A stretch of 64,000 nucleotides of DNA from Tabrizicola caldifontis (GCF_004762095.1 NZ_SIJH01000010.1:1-64000), one strand, 5' to 3'. Counted from the first letter of the stretch, positions 9,033-16,773 are shown. The notes: generated from the sequence alone by a model not told the origin. A program made the numbers and translations.

Positions 9033-9991
9033 TGTGCAAGGCCTGCGACTACACGATCCACGGCGCGCAGCATCATTTCGGCTGGGACAATTCCTTGCCG
9101 CCGGCGCTGCGCGTCGCGCCGGGCTCGACCATCGAGTTCCATTGTCATGATTCCTCGGCGGGCCAGCTTGGTCCGTCGTCCACGCTGCAAAGCGTGATCG
9201 ACCTCGACTTCGGCAAGATCAACCCGGTCTCGGGGCCGATCTGGGTGGATGGGGCCAAACCGGGCGACGTGCTGAAGGTGACGCTGGAGGGCTTCGCCCC
9301 GAAGGTGTTCGACGGCAAGGGCTTCGGCTGGACGGCGAACATCCCCGGCTTCGGCCTTCTGGCCGACCAGTTCACCGACCCTGCGCTCTGCCTGTGGTCC
9401 TATGACCCGGCCAGCATGGACCCGGCGATGTGGGGCAAATCCGCGCGTGTGCCGTTGAAGCCCTTCTCGGGCACCATCGGCTGCGCGCCTGCCGAGGCCG
9501 GGTTGCACTCGGTCGTCCCGCCCCGGCGGGTGGGCGGCAACCTCGACATCCGCGACCTGACGGCGGGCGTGACGCTCTACCTGCCGGTCGAGGTCGAGGG
9601 GGCCCTCTTCAGCGTCGGCGACACCCATGCGGCGCAGGGCGATGGCGAGGTCTGCGGCACGGCGATCGAAAGCCCGATGAACGTGGTCCTGACGCTGGAC
9701 CTGGTGAAGGACCAGCCGCTGAAGTTCCCGCGCTTCACCACGCCGGGGCCGGTGACGCGGCATCTGGACGCCAAGGGCTACGAGGCGACGACGGGCGTCG
9801 GGCCGGACCTGATGACGGCGGCCCGCGACGCGGTGTCGGGGATGATCGACCTTCTGACCCGGCAACAGGGCATCTCGGCGGTGGACGCCTACATGCTCTG
9901 TTCCGTCTGCGGCGACCTGCGCATCTCGGAAATTGTGGACATGCCGAACTGGGTCGTCAGCTTCTACTTCCCCCGGGTCGTCTTCGAATGA
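9032..9991 (+). CDS. Acetamidase/formamidase-family hydrolase (FmdA/AmdA-like)
   Basis: A 319-residue cytoplasmic amidohydrolase with no signal peptide. Family blocks include IEFHCHDSSAGQLG near residue 35, GPIWVDGAKPGDVL near 70, GTIGCAPAEAG near 153 and GDTHAAQGDGEVCGTAIE near 200, whose His, Asp and Glu are likely metal or active-site residues. FmdA enzymes release ammonia from formamide or acetamide; some relatives act on larger amides. It starts on the stop of the binding-protein gene (TAATG) and ends on the start of the ATPase gene, so it is an integral operon member. Its position inside a transporter operon suggests that the imported substrate is hydrolysed. Confidence 0.87.
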   Translation: MCKACDYTIHGAQHHFGWDNSLPPALRVAPGSTIEFHCHDSSAGQLGPSSTLQSVIDLDFGKINPVSGPIWVDGAKPGDVLKVTLEGFAPKVFDGKGFGWTANIPGFGLLADQFTDPALCLWSYDPASMDPAMWGKSARVPLKPFSGTIGCAPAEAGLHSVVPPRRVGGNLDIRDLTAGVTLYLPVEVEGALFSVGDTHAAQGDGEVCGTAIESPMNVVLTLDLVKDQPLKFPRFTTPGPVTRHLDAKGYEATTGVGPDLMTAARDAVSGMIDLLTRQQGISAVDAYMLCSVCGDLRISEIVDMPNWVVSFYFPRVVFE

Positions 9992-11799
9992 CCCTTGCGG
10001 AAGCCATGCCACCGACCGGGGCGGTCACCGCCCCGGACATCGTGCTGCGGGTCGAGGGGCTGTGCGTCTCTGCCCGCACCGAAGCGGGGTTGAAACCCTT
10101 GGTGCAGGACCTGTCCTTCGACCTGAGGAAGGGCGAGACGCTGGCCATCGCCGGGGAAAGCGGATCGGGCAAGTCGATCACGTCGCTCGCCATCATGGGC
10201 CTTCTGCCGCAACCCGCCGTCCGCGTAACCGGCGGCAGCATCCGCTTTGGCGGGCAGGACCTGACCCGTCTGTCCGAACCCGCCCTGCGCGCCGTGCGTG
10301 GCGACCGGATCGCGATGATCTTCCAGGAACCGATGACGTCGCTTAACCCGGTGATGACCGTGGGGGCGCAGCTGGCCGAGGCGATCCGCGCGCATGAGAC
10401 GGTGGGCCGGGCCGAGGCGCGCCGCCGCGCGGTCGAGGCCCTGCGCGCGGTGCGCCTGTCCGAACCCGAACGGCGGATGACGCAATACCCGCACGAACTT
10501 TCCGGCGGCATGCGTCAACGGGTGATGATAGCCATGGCGCTGGCGCTCCGCCCCGAGGTGCTGATTGCCGACGAACCCACCACAGCACTGGACGTGACCG
10601 TGCAGCGCGAGGTGCTGGACCTCCTCCGCGACCTGCAGCGCGATCTGGGCACGGCGATCATCCTGATCACCCACGACATGGGCGTGGTGGCCGAGATGGC
10701 CGACCGGGTCATCGTCATGCGCCAGGGCCGCCAGGTAGAGACCGCCGCCACAGCCGATCTTTTCGTGCGTCCGCAGGCGGACTATACCCGCGCGCTGCTA
10801 GCCGCCGTGCCGCGGATGGGGCAGGGGGCGCCACGTCCGCCCGTGACCTCGGAACCGATCGCGCGGCTCAGCGATGTCATCGTCCGTTATCCGCTGCGTG
10901 GCGGGCTGCTGGGACGGGTGACGCAGAACGTGCATGCCGTCGAACATGTCAGCTTCGACATCCGCAAGGGCGAGACCTTTGCGCTGGTCGGCGAGTCCGG
11001 CTGCGGCAAGTCCACCATCGCGAAGGCTCTGGTCGGCCTGACCCCGCATCAGGGTCGGATCGAGATCGCCGGCCAGGCGATGGAGGGGCTGGACAAGGCA
11101 GGTCTGAAGGCCATGCGGCGGCGGGTGCAGATGGTGTTCCAGGACCCGATGGCCGCGCTGAACCCGCGGATGCGGGTGGGCGAGCTGATCGCCGAGCCGC
11201 TGTTGATCCACGGCATCGGCGACGCGGCGCAGCGGCGCGATCGGGCCGCCGACCTGATGACCCGCGTCGGGCTGGAGACAGCCCAGCTTGACCGCTACCC
11301 GCACGAATTTTCCGGCGGCCAGCGCCAGCGCATCTGCATCGCCCGCGCTCTGGCGTTGCAACCGGACCTCATCATCGCGGACGAAAGCGTCAGCGCGCTC
11401 GATGTTTCTGTGCAGGCGCGCGTGCTGGAACTGCTCAAGGCTTTGCAGGCCGATTTCGGCATCTCCTACCTGTTCATCAGCCACGACATGGCTGTGGTCG
11501 ACAACATCTCGGACCGGGTGGCAGTGATGTATCTGGGCCAGATCGTCGAGATGGGGACGCATCACCAGGTATTCGGCAATCCCCAGCATCCCTATACCCG
11601 CCGCCTGATCGACGCGGTGCCGGTTCCTGATCCTGCGCACCGGCGCAAGCCGAGTCCGCGCCTTTCCGCCGAAACCCCAAGCCCGCTGCACCTTCCAGGC
11701 CGTGAACCGCCGCGCGTCGTCCTGAAGGACATCGGCGGGGGGCATCTGGTCGGCGATCTGGCACAGGCTGAGGACAGGAACACGATTGCGCGCCTTTAA
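9988..11799 (+). CDS. Fused dipeptide-type ABC transporter ATPase (DppD-DppF fusion)
   Basis: A 603-residue cytoplasmic ATPase carrying two complete nucleotide-binding domains. Domain 1 has Walker A GESGSGKS (near residue 53), signature LSGGMRQR (near 171) and Walker B LIADEPTT. Domain 2 has GESGCGKS (near 335), FSGGQRQR (near 437) and IIADESVS. Each half ends with the DppD/F C-terminal extension (PYTRRLIDAVP in the second). The fusion replaces the separate dppD and dppF genes and powers the two permeases upstream. The start ATG 9988 overlaps the formamidase stop. The tail beyond residue 550 is low complexity. Confidence 0.93.
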   Translation: MTLAEAMPPTGAVTAPDIVLRVEGLCVSARTEAGLKPLVQDLSFDLRKGETLAIAGESGSGKSITSLAIMGLLPQPAVRVTGGSIRFGGQDLTRLSEPALRAVRGDRIAMIFQEPMTSLNPVMTVGAQLAEAIRAHETVGRAEARRRAVEALRAVRLSEPERRMTQYPHELSGGMRQRVMIAMALALRPEVLIADEPTTALDVTVQREVLDLLRDLQRDLGTAIILITHDMGVVAEMADRVIVMRQGRQVETAATADLFVRPQADYTRALLAAVPRMGQGAPRPPVTSEPIARLSDVIVRYPLRGGLLGRVTQNVHAVEHVSFDIRKGETFALVGESGCGKSTIAKALVGLTPHQGRIEIAGQAMEGLDKAGLKAMRRRVQMVFQDPMAALNPRMRVGELIAEPLLIHGIGDAAQRRDRAADLMTRVGLETAQLDRYPHEFSGGQRQRICIARALALQPDLIIADESVSALDVSVQARVLELLKALQADFGISYLFISHDMAVVDNISDRVAVMYLGQIVEMGTHHQVFGNPQHPYTRRLIDAVPVPDPAHRRKPSPRLSAETPSPLHLPGREPPRVVLKDIGGGHLVGDLAQAEDRNTIARL

Positions 11800-12029
11800 T
11801 GACGCCTTTCTACACTGTTGCACCGATCGGCTGACCGAAAATCCGCGCATCGCTGGTTGATGCCGGCTTCGGCACCAATTCCGGCTGTTCCACGCCTCCG
11901 CTGCGTGCTGGTTCGGCTCCGTGACAGTTCGTGCTTTCGCATGTTGCGAGGGTGGGGTACCGGCCCTTTGCCGCCGAAAAGGGCGGGGAAGCGATGACCG
12001 TGGGGCAGGGGGCCTGGGCGGCCTTCGGG
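11800..12029. other. Interval between convergent genes; weak hairpin at 11963-11984
   Basis: No supported gene. A 7-base inverted repeat (GCCCTTT at 11963-11969, AAAGGGC at 11978-11984, 8-base loop) lies between the convergent ABC ATPase and soxT1 genes and could act as a weak terminator, although no T-run follows on either strand. A minus-strand open stretch at about 11810-11935 looks gene-like in composition but has no recognised family. Confidence 0.4.
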
Positions 12030-13076
12030 CTATTGCGGCTGGTATCCCGCAATCAGCTGGCGCAGTCCGACCATTGCACCTGCAGCGATTGCGGCCAAGG
12101 TCACCGGACCCGACCACGCCAAGGTGGCAAAGCCGGTCACGCCCTGACCGACAGAGCAGCCCATCGCAACGACCCCGCCGATACCCATCAGGGCCGCGCC
12201 TCCCACCTGGCGGCCAAGTTCGCGCGGGTCTTCGCAGGCTTCCCAGCGAAAAAGGCCACGCAGCATCGAGCCGATCAGCGATCCTGCCATCACGCCCACG
12301 ACCGAGCCGACCGAGAAGTTGATCCCCCCCGCGGTCGAAGTCATCAGGAAGATCAGCGTCCGGCCTACGGGCGCGGTGTAGGACGGACCCTCGACTGCCA
12401 CCTCGCCCAGGCTTTCGGCGGCCAGCCACGAGGTTGCAATGAAGCACCAGGCTACCGCCAGCCCTGCGGCGACGCCCCAGGCAATCTGGCGCGGGGACTG
12501 GCGCAGTCCGGTATGCGAAAGTCCCCAGATCAGGAATGCGCCGGCGATTGCCACGATCACGACAGCGGGTGGAAGCCCCAGCTGGCCGAGATCATGGATG
12601 ATCCCCTGCGGTTCCGTTGCATCCGGTTGGGGAAACAGCATTACCCGCAGCGGCGCAAGCGGGCCGGACAGGGCAACGAAGCCGAAGATACCCATCACCA
12701 CCACCACGACCAGCGACCGCAGGTCGCCGCCGCCGAACCTGACCAGGGCGCCGAAGCCGCAGTTGCCCGCCAGCGCCATGCCATAGCCGAACACCAGCCC
12801 GCCGATGATGGAGCCGAGCGCATTCCACTCGATGGCGTGATAGAAGGTGGCCTGAAGATCGACGAGACCCGCCATCGCGCCGAACTGCGTCGTCAGGATG
12901 GCGACGGCCAGCACCACCCCCCACAGCCGCAGACGGGTCTGGTCGCGGCCATAGACGGCCGATTCCAGCGCTCCGAGGGTGCAGAAATCGCCCAGCCGCG
13001 CGGCAAGGCCCAGCACGATCCCGCCGACAAGCCCGACAAGCGCCGCCAGCAATCCGATCGGGACCAAATCCAGCAT
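12030..13076 (-). CDS. soxT: SoxT-like sulfur-compound transporter (YeeE/YedE family)
   Basis: A 348-residue polytopic inner-membrane protein of the YeeE/YedE (TsuA-like) family. It has about nine hydrophobic segments and the paired Gly-Cys motifs that form the thiosulfate-conducting pore in this family: ALAGNCGFGALVRFGGG near residue 105 and VAMGCSVGQGVTG near 315. The start is ATG 13076, with a GGGAGG ribosome-binding site just upstream. It lies downstream of soxS and soxR in the same direction, so it is probably the third gene of a soxSRT unit. Inferred role: uptake of thiosulfate or another sulfur species that feeds or signals to the sox system. Confidence 0.85.
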   Translation of the reverse strand: MLDLVPIGLLAALVGLVGGIVLGLAARLGDFCTLGALESAVYGRDQTRLRLWGVVLAVAILTTQFGAMAGLVDLQATFYHAIEWNALGSIIGGLVFGYGMALAGNCGFGALVRFGGGDLRSLVVVVVMGIFGFVALSGPLAPLRVMLFPQPDATEPQGIIHDLGQLGLPPAVVIVAIAGAFLIWGLSHTGLRQSPRQIAWGVAAGLAVAWCFIATSWLAAESLGEVAVEGPSYTAPVGRTLIFLMTSTAGGINFSVGSVVGVMAGSLIGSMLRGLFRWEACEDPRELGRQVGGAALMGIGGVVAMGCSVGQGVTGFATLAWSGPVTLAAIAAGAMVGLRQLIAGYQPQ

Positions 13077-13095
13077 CCGTGCCTCCCTCTGCCTC

Positions 13096-13476
13096 TCAGT
13101 CGCGTCCTGGTCCGAACAGTCGAGCGAGGACTTCAAGCACCTCGGCAACCCTTGGGTCGAGGAGCGAATAGAAGATCGCCTGCCCCTCGCGCCGGGCGCT
13201 GACCAGACCTTCCAGTCGCAGTCGTGCCAGTTGTTGACTGACGATAGCCTGACGCGCGGACAGAAGGTTTTCAAGTTCGGTGACGCTTTTCGGCCCGGTG
13301 CGCAGATGGCACAGGATCGTGAGCCGCCCGTCATGCCCCATGGCCTTCAGAAGCGTCGCGGCCTTTTCGGCGCGGTCGATCAGCCCGGTGAGGTCGGGGA
13401 CCACCGGGGCGGAAGCGGCGAGGTCCGAAGCCGCGTCCACCTGCCATCTGCCCGGTTGAAGATCGTCATCCGCCAC
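13096..13476 (-). CDS. soxR: SoxR, ArsR-family repressor of sox genes
   Basis: A 126-residue winged-helix protein. The helix-turn-helix region reads LLKAMGHDGRLTILCHL then SVTELENLLSARQAIVSQQLARLRLEGLVSARREGQAIFYSL, the ArsR/SmtB pattern. In Paracoccus and Pseudaminobacter, SoxR represses the sox genes and binds upstream of soxV and soxX; the persulfide-sensing cysteines include one in the recognition region (the C in LTILCHL here). The ORF is open to a TTG at 13560, but I place the start at GTG 13476, because the extra N-terminus is unlike the family and an AGGG lies just upstream. It sits between soxS and soxT. Confidence 0.82.
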   Translation of the reverse strand: MADDDLQPGRWQVDAASDLAASAPVVPDLTGLIDRAEKAATLLKAMGHDGRLTILCHLRTGPKSVTELENLLSARQAIVSQQLARLRLEGLVSARREGQAIFYSLLDPRVAEVLEVLARLFGPGRD

Positions 13477-13587
13477 AGCGTCTGCCCTGGTGCCTTTCCC
13501 GACCCGTTCATGCGCGCTGCCTGGCCAAACGGCAACCCGTCTTGCGCGCCACAACCGCAATTCCCTGGGCAGCGCGGCATCCCTGCC

Positions 13588-13962
13588 TCAGTCGGCCGCG
13601 GACCCTGCGATCAACCCGGCCAGAAGCGGCCAGAAGAAGTCTGCACCCGGATAGCCTTCGATGCGTCCCGCCTCGATACCGTCCTCGACCAGGACGAAGG
13701 TCGGCGTGAAGACCGGCGGCGCAACCAGCGAAAGGCCATCCGGCAGGGGTTCGCGCAGTTGCAGGCGCATGAGCGGTGCTGCCTTGCCCTCGTCCGTCAG
13801 CGGATATTGGGGCGCGATCTCTGCATTCCATTGCGCGCAATAGATGCAGCCCGCCTGCTCGAACATCAGAAGCTGAAGTTCGCCCGCCGAGGCCGCGCCC
13901 GCCGAGGCCGCGCCCGCCGAGACCGCGAGAAGGGCAGATGCCAGAAGGGCGGGGACAGCCAC
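13588..13962 (-). CDS. soxS: SoxS, periplasmic thioredoxin-like protein
   Basis: A 124-residue exported thioredoxin-fold protein with a CxxC active site (AGCIYCAQW, C39 and C42) and the cis-Pro block FTPTFVLVEDG. In Paracoccus pantotrophus, SoxS reactivates SoxYZ by reducing it. The start is GTG 13962. The signal peptide region contains an AASAG repeat encoded by three near-identical 15-base units (13882-13926), which puts the mature start near residue 27. It is divergent from soxV, with an 84-base shared promoter region. Confidence 0.87.
   Translation of the reverse strand: MAVPALLASALLAVSAGAASAGAASAGELQLLMFEQAGCIYCAQWNAEIAPQYPLTDEGKAAPLMRLQLREPLPDGLSLVAPPVFTPTFVLVEDGIEAGRIEGYPGADFFWPLLAGLIAGSAAD
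13882..13926. repeat. Three tandem 15-base units within the soxS signal peptide
   Basis: The unit gcccgccgaggccgc occurs at 13882-13896 and 13897-13911, and with one change at 13912-13926. It encodes five residues per unit (AASAG-type), all small, at the end of the signal peptide, so copy number can vary without breaking the frame. Confidence 0.9.
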
Positions 13963-13973
13963 GTTGACAGCCT

Positions 13974-14003
13974 CATAGAAACATAGAACTATTGTAATCT
14001 ACG
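13974..14003. promoter_or_regulatory. Candidate SoxR operator between soxS and soxV
   Basis: An A/T-rich island in very G/C-rich DNA. It holds two direct copies of CATAGAA (13974-13980 and 13982-13988) and a palindrome ATAG-AA-CTAT (13983-13992), part of a longer imperfect dyad running to about 14003. SoxR of related bacteria is known to bind the soxS-soxV intergenic region. The ATAG/CTAT half sites recur in the soxW-soxX region of this window (15383-15402), which supports the assignment. Confidence 0.6.
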
Positions 14004-14046
14004 TTTGCCTCTCCGGCAAGGCAGCACTTCCCCGGGAGGAGGGGCG

Positions 14047-14784
14047 ATGCTCGACATATCATTCGGTGGCGCGGCGCTTGCGGGGCTTCTGTCCTTCCTG
14101 TCGCCCTGCATCCTGCCGATGGTGCCCTTCTACCTGTCCTACATGGCAGGTCTTTCGGTGAAGGAACTGCGCGACGGCGGAACGGTGGCGCCCGGCGCAC
14201 GGGTGCGGCTTGTGGTGCAGGCATTGGCCTTTGCCATAGGGGTCACGACGATCTTTGTCCTGCTCGGGCTGGGCGCGACTGCACTGGGCCGCAGCTTCGC
14301 CCAATGGAAGGAGCCCCTGTCTTATGTTGCCGCTGCAGTGCTGATCCTGTTCGGCTTCCACTTTCTGGGCATCTTCCGTATCGGCTTTCTCTATCGTGAG
14401 GCGCGGGTCGAATCGACCGCCAATCCGCGCACGCTGGCTGGCTCGTATGTGATGGGCCTGGCCTTCGGCTTCGGCTGGACGCCCTGCGTCGGCCCGGCGC
14501 TTGCCGCGATCCTGATGGTCGCCAGCGGCATGGGCGACCTGTGGCGAGGGGGCGCGCTGCTGCTGGTCTATGGCCTGTCGATGACGCTGCCCTTCGTGCT
14601 GGCCGCTTTCTTCGCCGGGCCGTTCCTGGCATGGGTTGCCCGGCACCGTGCCCTGATGGGGCATGTCGAAAAGGCGATGGGCATCATGCTGATCATCTTC
14701 GGCATCCTGATCGCCACCAACACCGTGAACCTGATCGCCGACTGGATGATCCGGCATTTCGACTGGTCCGCGACCCTGATCTGA
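14047..14784 (+). CDS. soxV: SoxV, CcdA-family transmembrane thiol transporter
   Basis: A 245-residue six-helix membrane protein of the CcdA/DsbD-beta family. The two redox cysteines are at C21 (SFLSPCILP) and C147 (FGWTPCVGP). It carries electrons from cytoplasmic thioredoxin to the periplasmic thioredoxin SoxW, encoded 11 bases downstream, and so keeps Sox thiols reduced. The ATG at 14047 was chosen over 14005 because GGGAGGAGGGG stands just upstream. First gene of the forward sox operon. Confidence 0.92.
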   Translation: MLDISFGGAALAGLLSFLSPCILPMVPFYLSYMAGLSVKELRDGGTVAPGARVRLVVQALAFAIGVTTIFVLLGLGATALGRSFAQWKEPLSYVAAAVLILFGFHFLGIFRIGFLYREARVESTANPRTLAGSYVMGLAFGFGWTPCVGPALAAILMVASGMGDLWRGGALLLVYGLSMTLPFVLAAFFAGPFLAWVARHRALMGHVEKAMGIMLIIFGILIATNTVNLIADWMIRHFDWSATLI

Positions 14785-14795
14785 AAGGAGCCACC

Positions 14796-15353
14796 ATGCT
14801 GCGCCGTCTTGCCCTTGCCGCCGGCCTTGCCCTGTCCAGCCCGGCACTTGCCGTCGAACTGGGGGATGACGGGCTGCACAAGCCCACCTGGCTGCGCGAG
14901 ACCTTCAAGGATCTGCGCGAGGATCTGGCCGAGGCCAACGCCGAGGACAAGCGGCTGATGCTGATCTACGAACAGCGCGGCTGCATCTACTGCACCGAAA
15001 TGCACGAGAAGGTGTTTACCGACCCCGCGATCGAGAAGCTGATCCGCGACCACTATTTCGTCGTGCAGCTGAACCTGTTCGGCGACGTCGAAGTGACCGA
15101 TTTCGACGGCACGACGCTTTCGGAAAAGCAGATGGCGTTGCGCTGGGGGGTGATGTTCACGCCGACCCTGATCTTCCTGCCTGAGGAAGTGCCCCAAGGC
15201 GTGTCGGCGCCGGATGCCGCCGTGGCGATGATGCCGGGATCCTTCGGGAAGGGAATGACCGAAGCGTTGCTGATCTGGGTGCGCGACCATGGTTACGATT
15301 CGGGCGAGAACTTCCAGAAATTCGTTGCGGAACGCATGGCTACGGGGAACTGA
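14796..15353 (+). CDS. soxW: SoxW, periplasmic thioredoxin
   Basis: A 185-residue exported thioredoxin-like protein. Signal peptide about residues 1-19 (LALAAGLALSSPALA), CxxC at C63-C66 (EQRGCIYCTEM), cis-Pro block FTPTLIFLP near residue 126. It accepts electrons from SoxV. ATG 14796 follows an AAAGGAG site. It is followed by 113 bases with regulatory signals before soxX. Confidence 0.9.
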   Translation: MLRRLALAAGLALSSPALAVELGDDGLHKPTWLRETFKDLREDLAEANAEDKRLMLIYEQRGCIYCTEMHEKVFTDPAIEKLIRDHYFVVQLNLFGDVEVTDFDGTTLSEKQMALRWGVMFTPTLIFLPEEVPQGVSAPDAAVAMMPGSFGKGMTEALLIWVRDHGYDSGENFQKFVAERMATGN

Positions 15354-15382
15354 TCATTCCGGGGAAACCTGAAAACATATGT

Positions 15383-15402
15383 ATATAGGCTTCCTGCTAT
15401 AT
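15383..15402. promoter_or_regulatory. Candidate SoxR operator upstream of soxX
   Basis: A perfect 6-base inverted repeat, ATATAG (15383-15388) and CTATAT (15397-15402), separated by 8 bases, in an A/T-rich patch between soxW and soxX. The spacing is like ArsR-family operators. SoxR of related organisms binds the soxW-soxX intergenic region, and similar ATAG/CTAT half sites occur upstream of soxV. A promoter for soxX onward probably overlaps it. Confidence 0.6.
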
Positions 15403-15423
15403 TTCGCTTGCCCGAATCCTGAT

Positions 15424-15459
15424 CTCCCAGCATAGTGGTATACGGAGGAATACTGGGAG
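15424..15459 (+). promoter_or_regulatory. Hairpin that covers the soxX ribosome-binding site
   Basis: CTCCCAG at 15424-15430 pairs exactly with CTGGGAG at 15453-15459. Inside it, GTAT (15438-15441) can pair with ATAC (15450-15453). The right arm contains the GGGAGG that serves as ribosome-binding site for soxX, so the fold would hide it. Whether this is used for control is inference. Confidence 0.5.
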
Positions 15460-15466
15460 GATGAGG

Positions 15467-15940
15467 ATGAAACGCCAGCTCTGTCTGGTGGCGGCGGTCA
15501 CCCTGTCGCATGCAACACCAGCCTTGCCCGAGGTCGCGCCGACCGAGGTCGTCTTCGTCGATGGCCGGATCGAAACGTCCCTGTCCGGCACGCCCGGCGA
15601 CCCGGCGAACGGCATCAAGGTGATGACCACGAACGTGCTTGGCAACTGCGTGGCCTGCCACACGATCTCGGCTCTGCCGGACGTGCAGTTCCCGGGCAAT
15701 ATCGCTCCGCCGCTTGACGGCGTGGCCGACCGCTGGAGCGAAGCCGAACTGCGCGGGATCGTCGCAAACGCCAAGATGACCTTCGAGGGCAGCTTCATGC
15801 CTGCATTCTACAAGACCGAAGGCTTCATCCGCCCCGGCAACGGCTATACCGGCAAAGCACCCGAGGGTGACCTTCCGCCGATCCTGACGGCCCAGCAGAT
15901 CGAGGATGTGGTGGCCTTCCTTCTCACGCTCAAGGAATGA
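15467..15940 (+). CDS. soxX: SoxX, c-type cytochrome subunit of SoxXA
   Basis: Exported monoheme cytochrome of 157 residues. Signal peptide about residues 1-21, one heme site (NCVACH, cysteines at 61 and 64), then the distal NAKMTFEGSFMPAFYK block that contains the axial methionine, and GDLPPILTAQQIEDVVAFL at the end. SoxX pairs with SoxA to attach thiosulfate to the SoxY cysteine. ATG 15467 is preferred over 15461 because GGGAGG at 15455-15460 has a six-base spacing to it and none to the earlier one. Confidence 0.92.
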   Translation: MKRQLCLVAAVTLSHATPALPEVAPTEVVFVDGRIETSLSGTPGDPANGIKVMTTNVLGNCVACHTISALPDVQFPGNIAPPLDGVADRWSEAELRGIVANAKMTFEGSFMPAFYKTEGFIRPGNGYTGKAPEGDLPPILTAQQIEDVVAFLLTLKE

Positions 15941-15975
15941 CGGGCGCGACGCCCCAGACAGACAGGAGAAACCCC

Positions 15976-16395
15976 GTGACACTCAACAGACGCAAGGCAC
16001 TTTCCCTTGGCCTCGGCGGCATCGCCTTTGCCTCCATCCCAGGCCTTTCTGCCGCAGCGACCATTGAAGAGCTGACGAACGCCTTCACCGGTGGTGTTGC
16101 GCCCGGAACGGGCGGCATCACCCTGACCACCCCCGAGATCGCCGAGAACGGCAATACGGTTCCGGTGTCGGTCGATGCGCCTGGCGCGGTGGCGATCATG
16201 CTGCTGGCCTCGGGCAACCCCGAGCCTGCCGTTGCCACCTTCACCTTCGGCCCGGCCGCCGGCCGGCAGTTCGCCGCAACCCGGATCCGCCTGGCAAAGA
16301 CCCAGGACGTCATCGCAATAGCCAAGATGGCGGATGGTTCCGTCGTGCAGACCCAGGCCACCGTGAAAGTCACAATCGGCGGCTGCGGCGGCTGA
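15976..16395 (+). CDS. soxY: SoxY, sulfur-carrier protein
   Basis: A 139-residue protein ending in GGCGG, the flexible arm whose cysteine carries the sulfur substrate as it moves among SoxXA, SoxB and SoxCD. The N-terminus LNRRKALSLGLGGIAFASIPGLSAA is a twin-arginine signal. Start GTG 15976 follows AGGAGAAACCCC; the ORF is open back to 15937, but that would overlap the soxX stop and spoil the signal. Forms a heterodimer with SoxZ, encoded 21 bases downstream. Confidence 0.94.
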   Translation: MTLNRRKALSLGLGGIAFASIPGLSAAATIEELTNAFTGGVAPGTGGITLTTPEIAENGNTVPVSVDAPGAVAIMLLASGNPEPAVATFTFGPAAGRQFAATRIRLAKTQDVIAIAKMADGSVVQTQATVKVTIGGCGG

Positions 16396-16416
16396 AGTCA
16401 GAGACAGGAGAATACC

Positions 16417-16746
16417 ATGGTCGAAGAAGTCAAACCCCGGGTCAAGACCCCCAAGACCGCCGCCGTCGGCGAGGTCGTGACGATCAAGGCCCTGATCTCG
16501 CACAGCATGGAGTCCGGGCAGCGCAAGGGCCCGGACGGCAACCTGATCCCGCGCAAGATCATCAACCGTTTCACCTGCGACCTGAACGGGGTGAACGTGA
16601 TCGATGTCGCCATCGAGCCGGCAGTGTCCACCAACCCTTATTTCGAATTCGATGCCAGGGTCGATGCGGCGGGCGAATTCAAGTTCACCTGGTACGATGA
16701 TGACGGCTCGGTCTACGAGGACGTGAAGCCGATAGAGATCGGCTAG
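16417..16746 (+). CDS. soxZ: SoxZ, partner of SoxY
   Basis: A 109-residue immunoglobulin-like protein without its own signal. Family blocks: PRVKTPKTAAVGEVVTIKALISH at the start, SGQRKGPDG, and FKFTWYDDDGSVYED near the end. It is exported as a complex with SoxY by the SoxY twin-arginine signal. Follows a GACAGGAG ribosome-binding site. Confidence 0.94.
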   Translation: MVEEVKPRVKTPKTAAVGEVVTIKALISHSMESGQRKGPDGNLIPRKIINRFTCDLNGVNVIDVAIEPAVSTNPYFEFDARVDAAGEFKFTWYDDDGSVYEDVKPIEIG

Positions 16747-16773
16747 CGGTCGGGCAATAGGGAGGAGAAAGCC

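Noticed and set aside
11810-12052. Minus-strand 80-codon frame between the amide operon and soxT
   Set aside because: No family match and overlap with the end of soxT; may be a fossil but cannot be supported as a gene.
13477-13560. N-terminal extension of SoxR to TTG 13560
   Set aside because: The added residues are Arg/Trp-rich and unlike the family; GTG 13476 gives the usual length.
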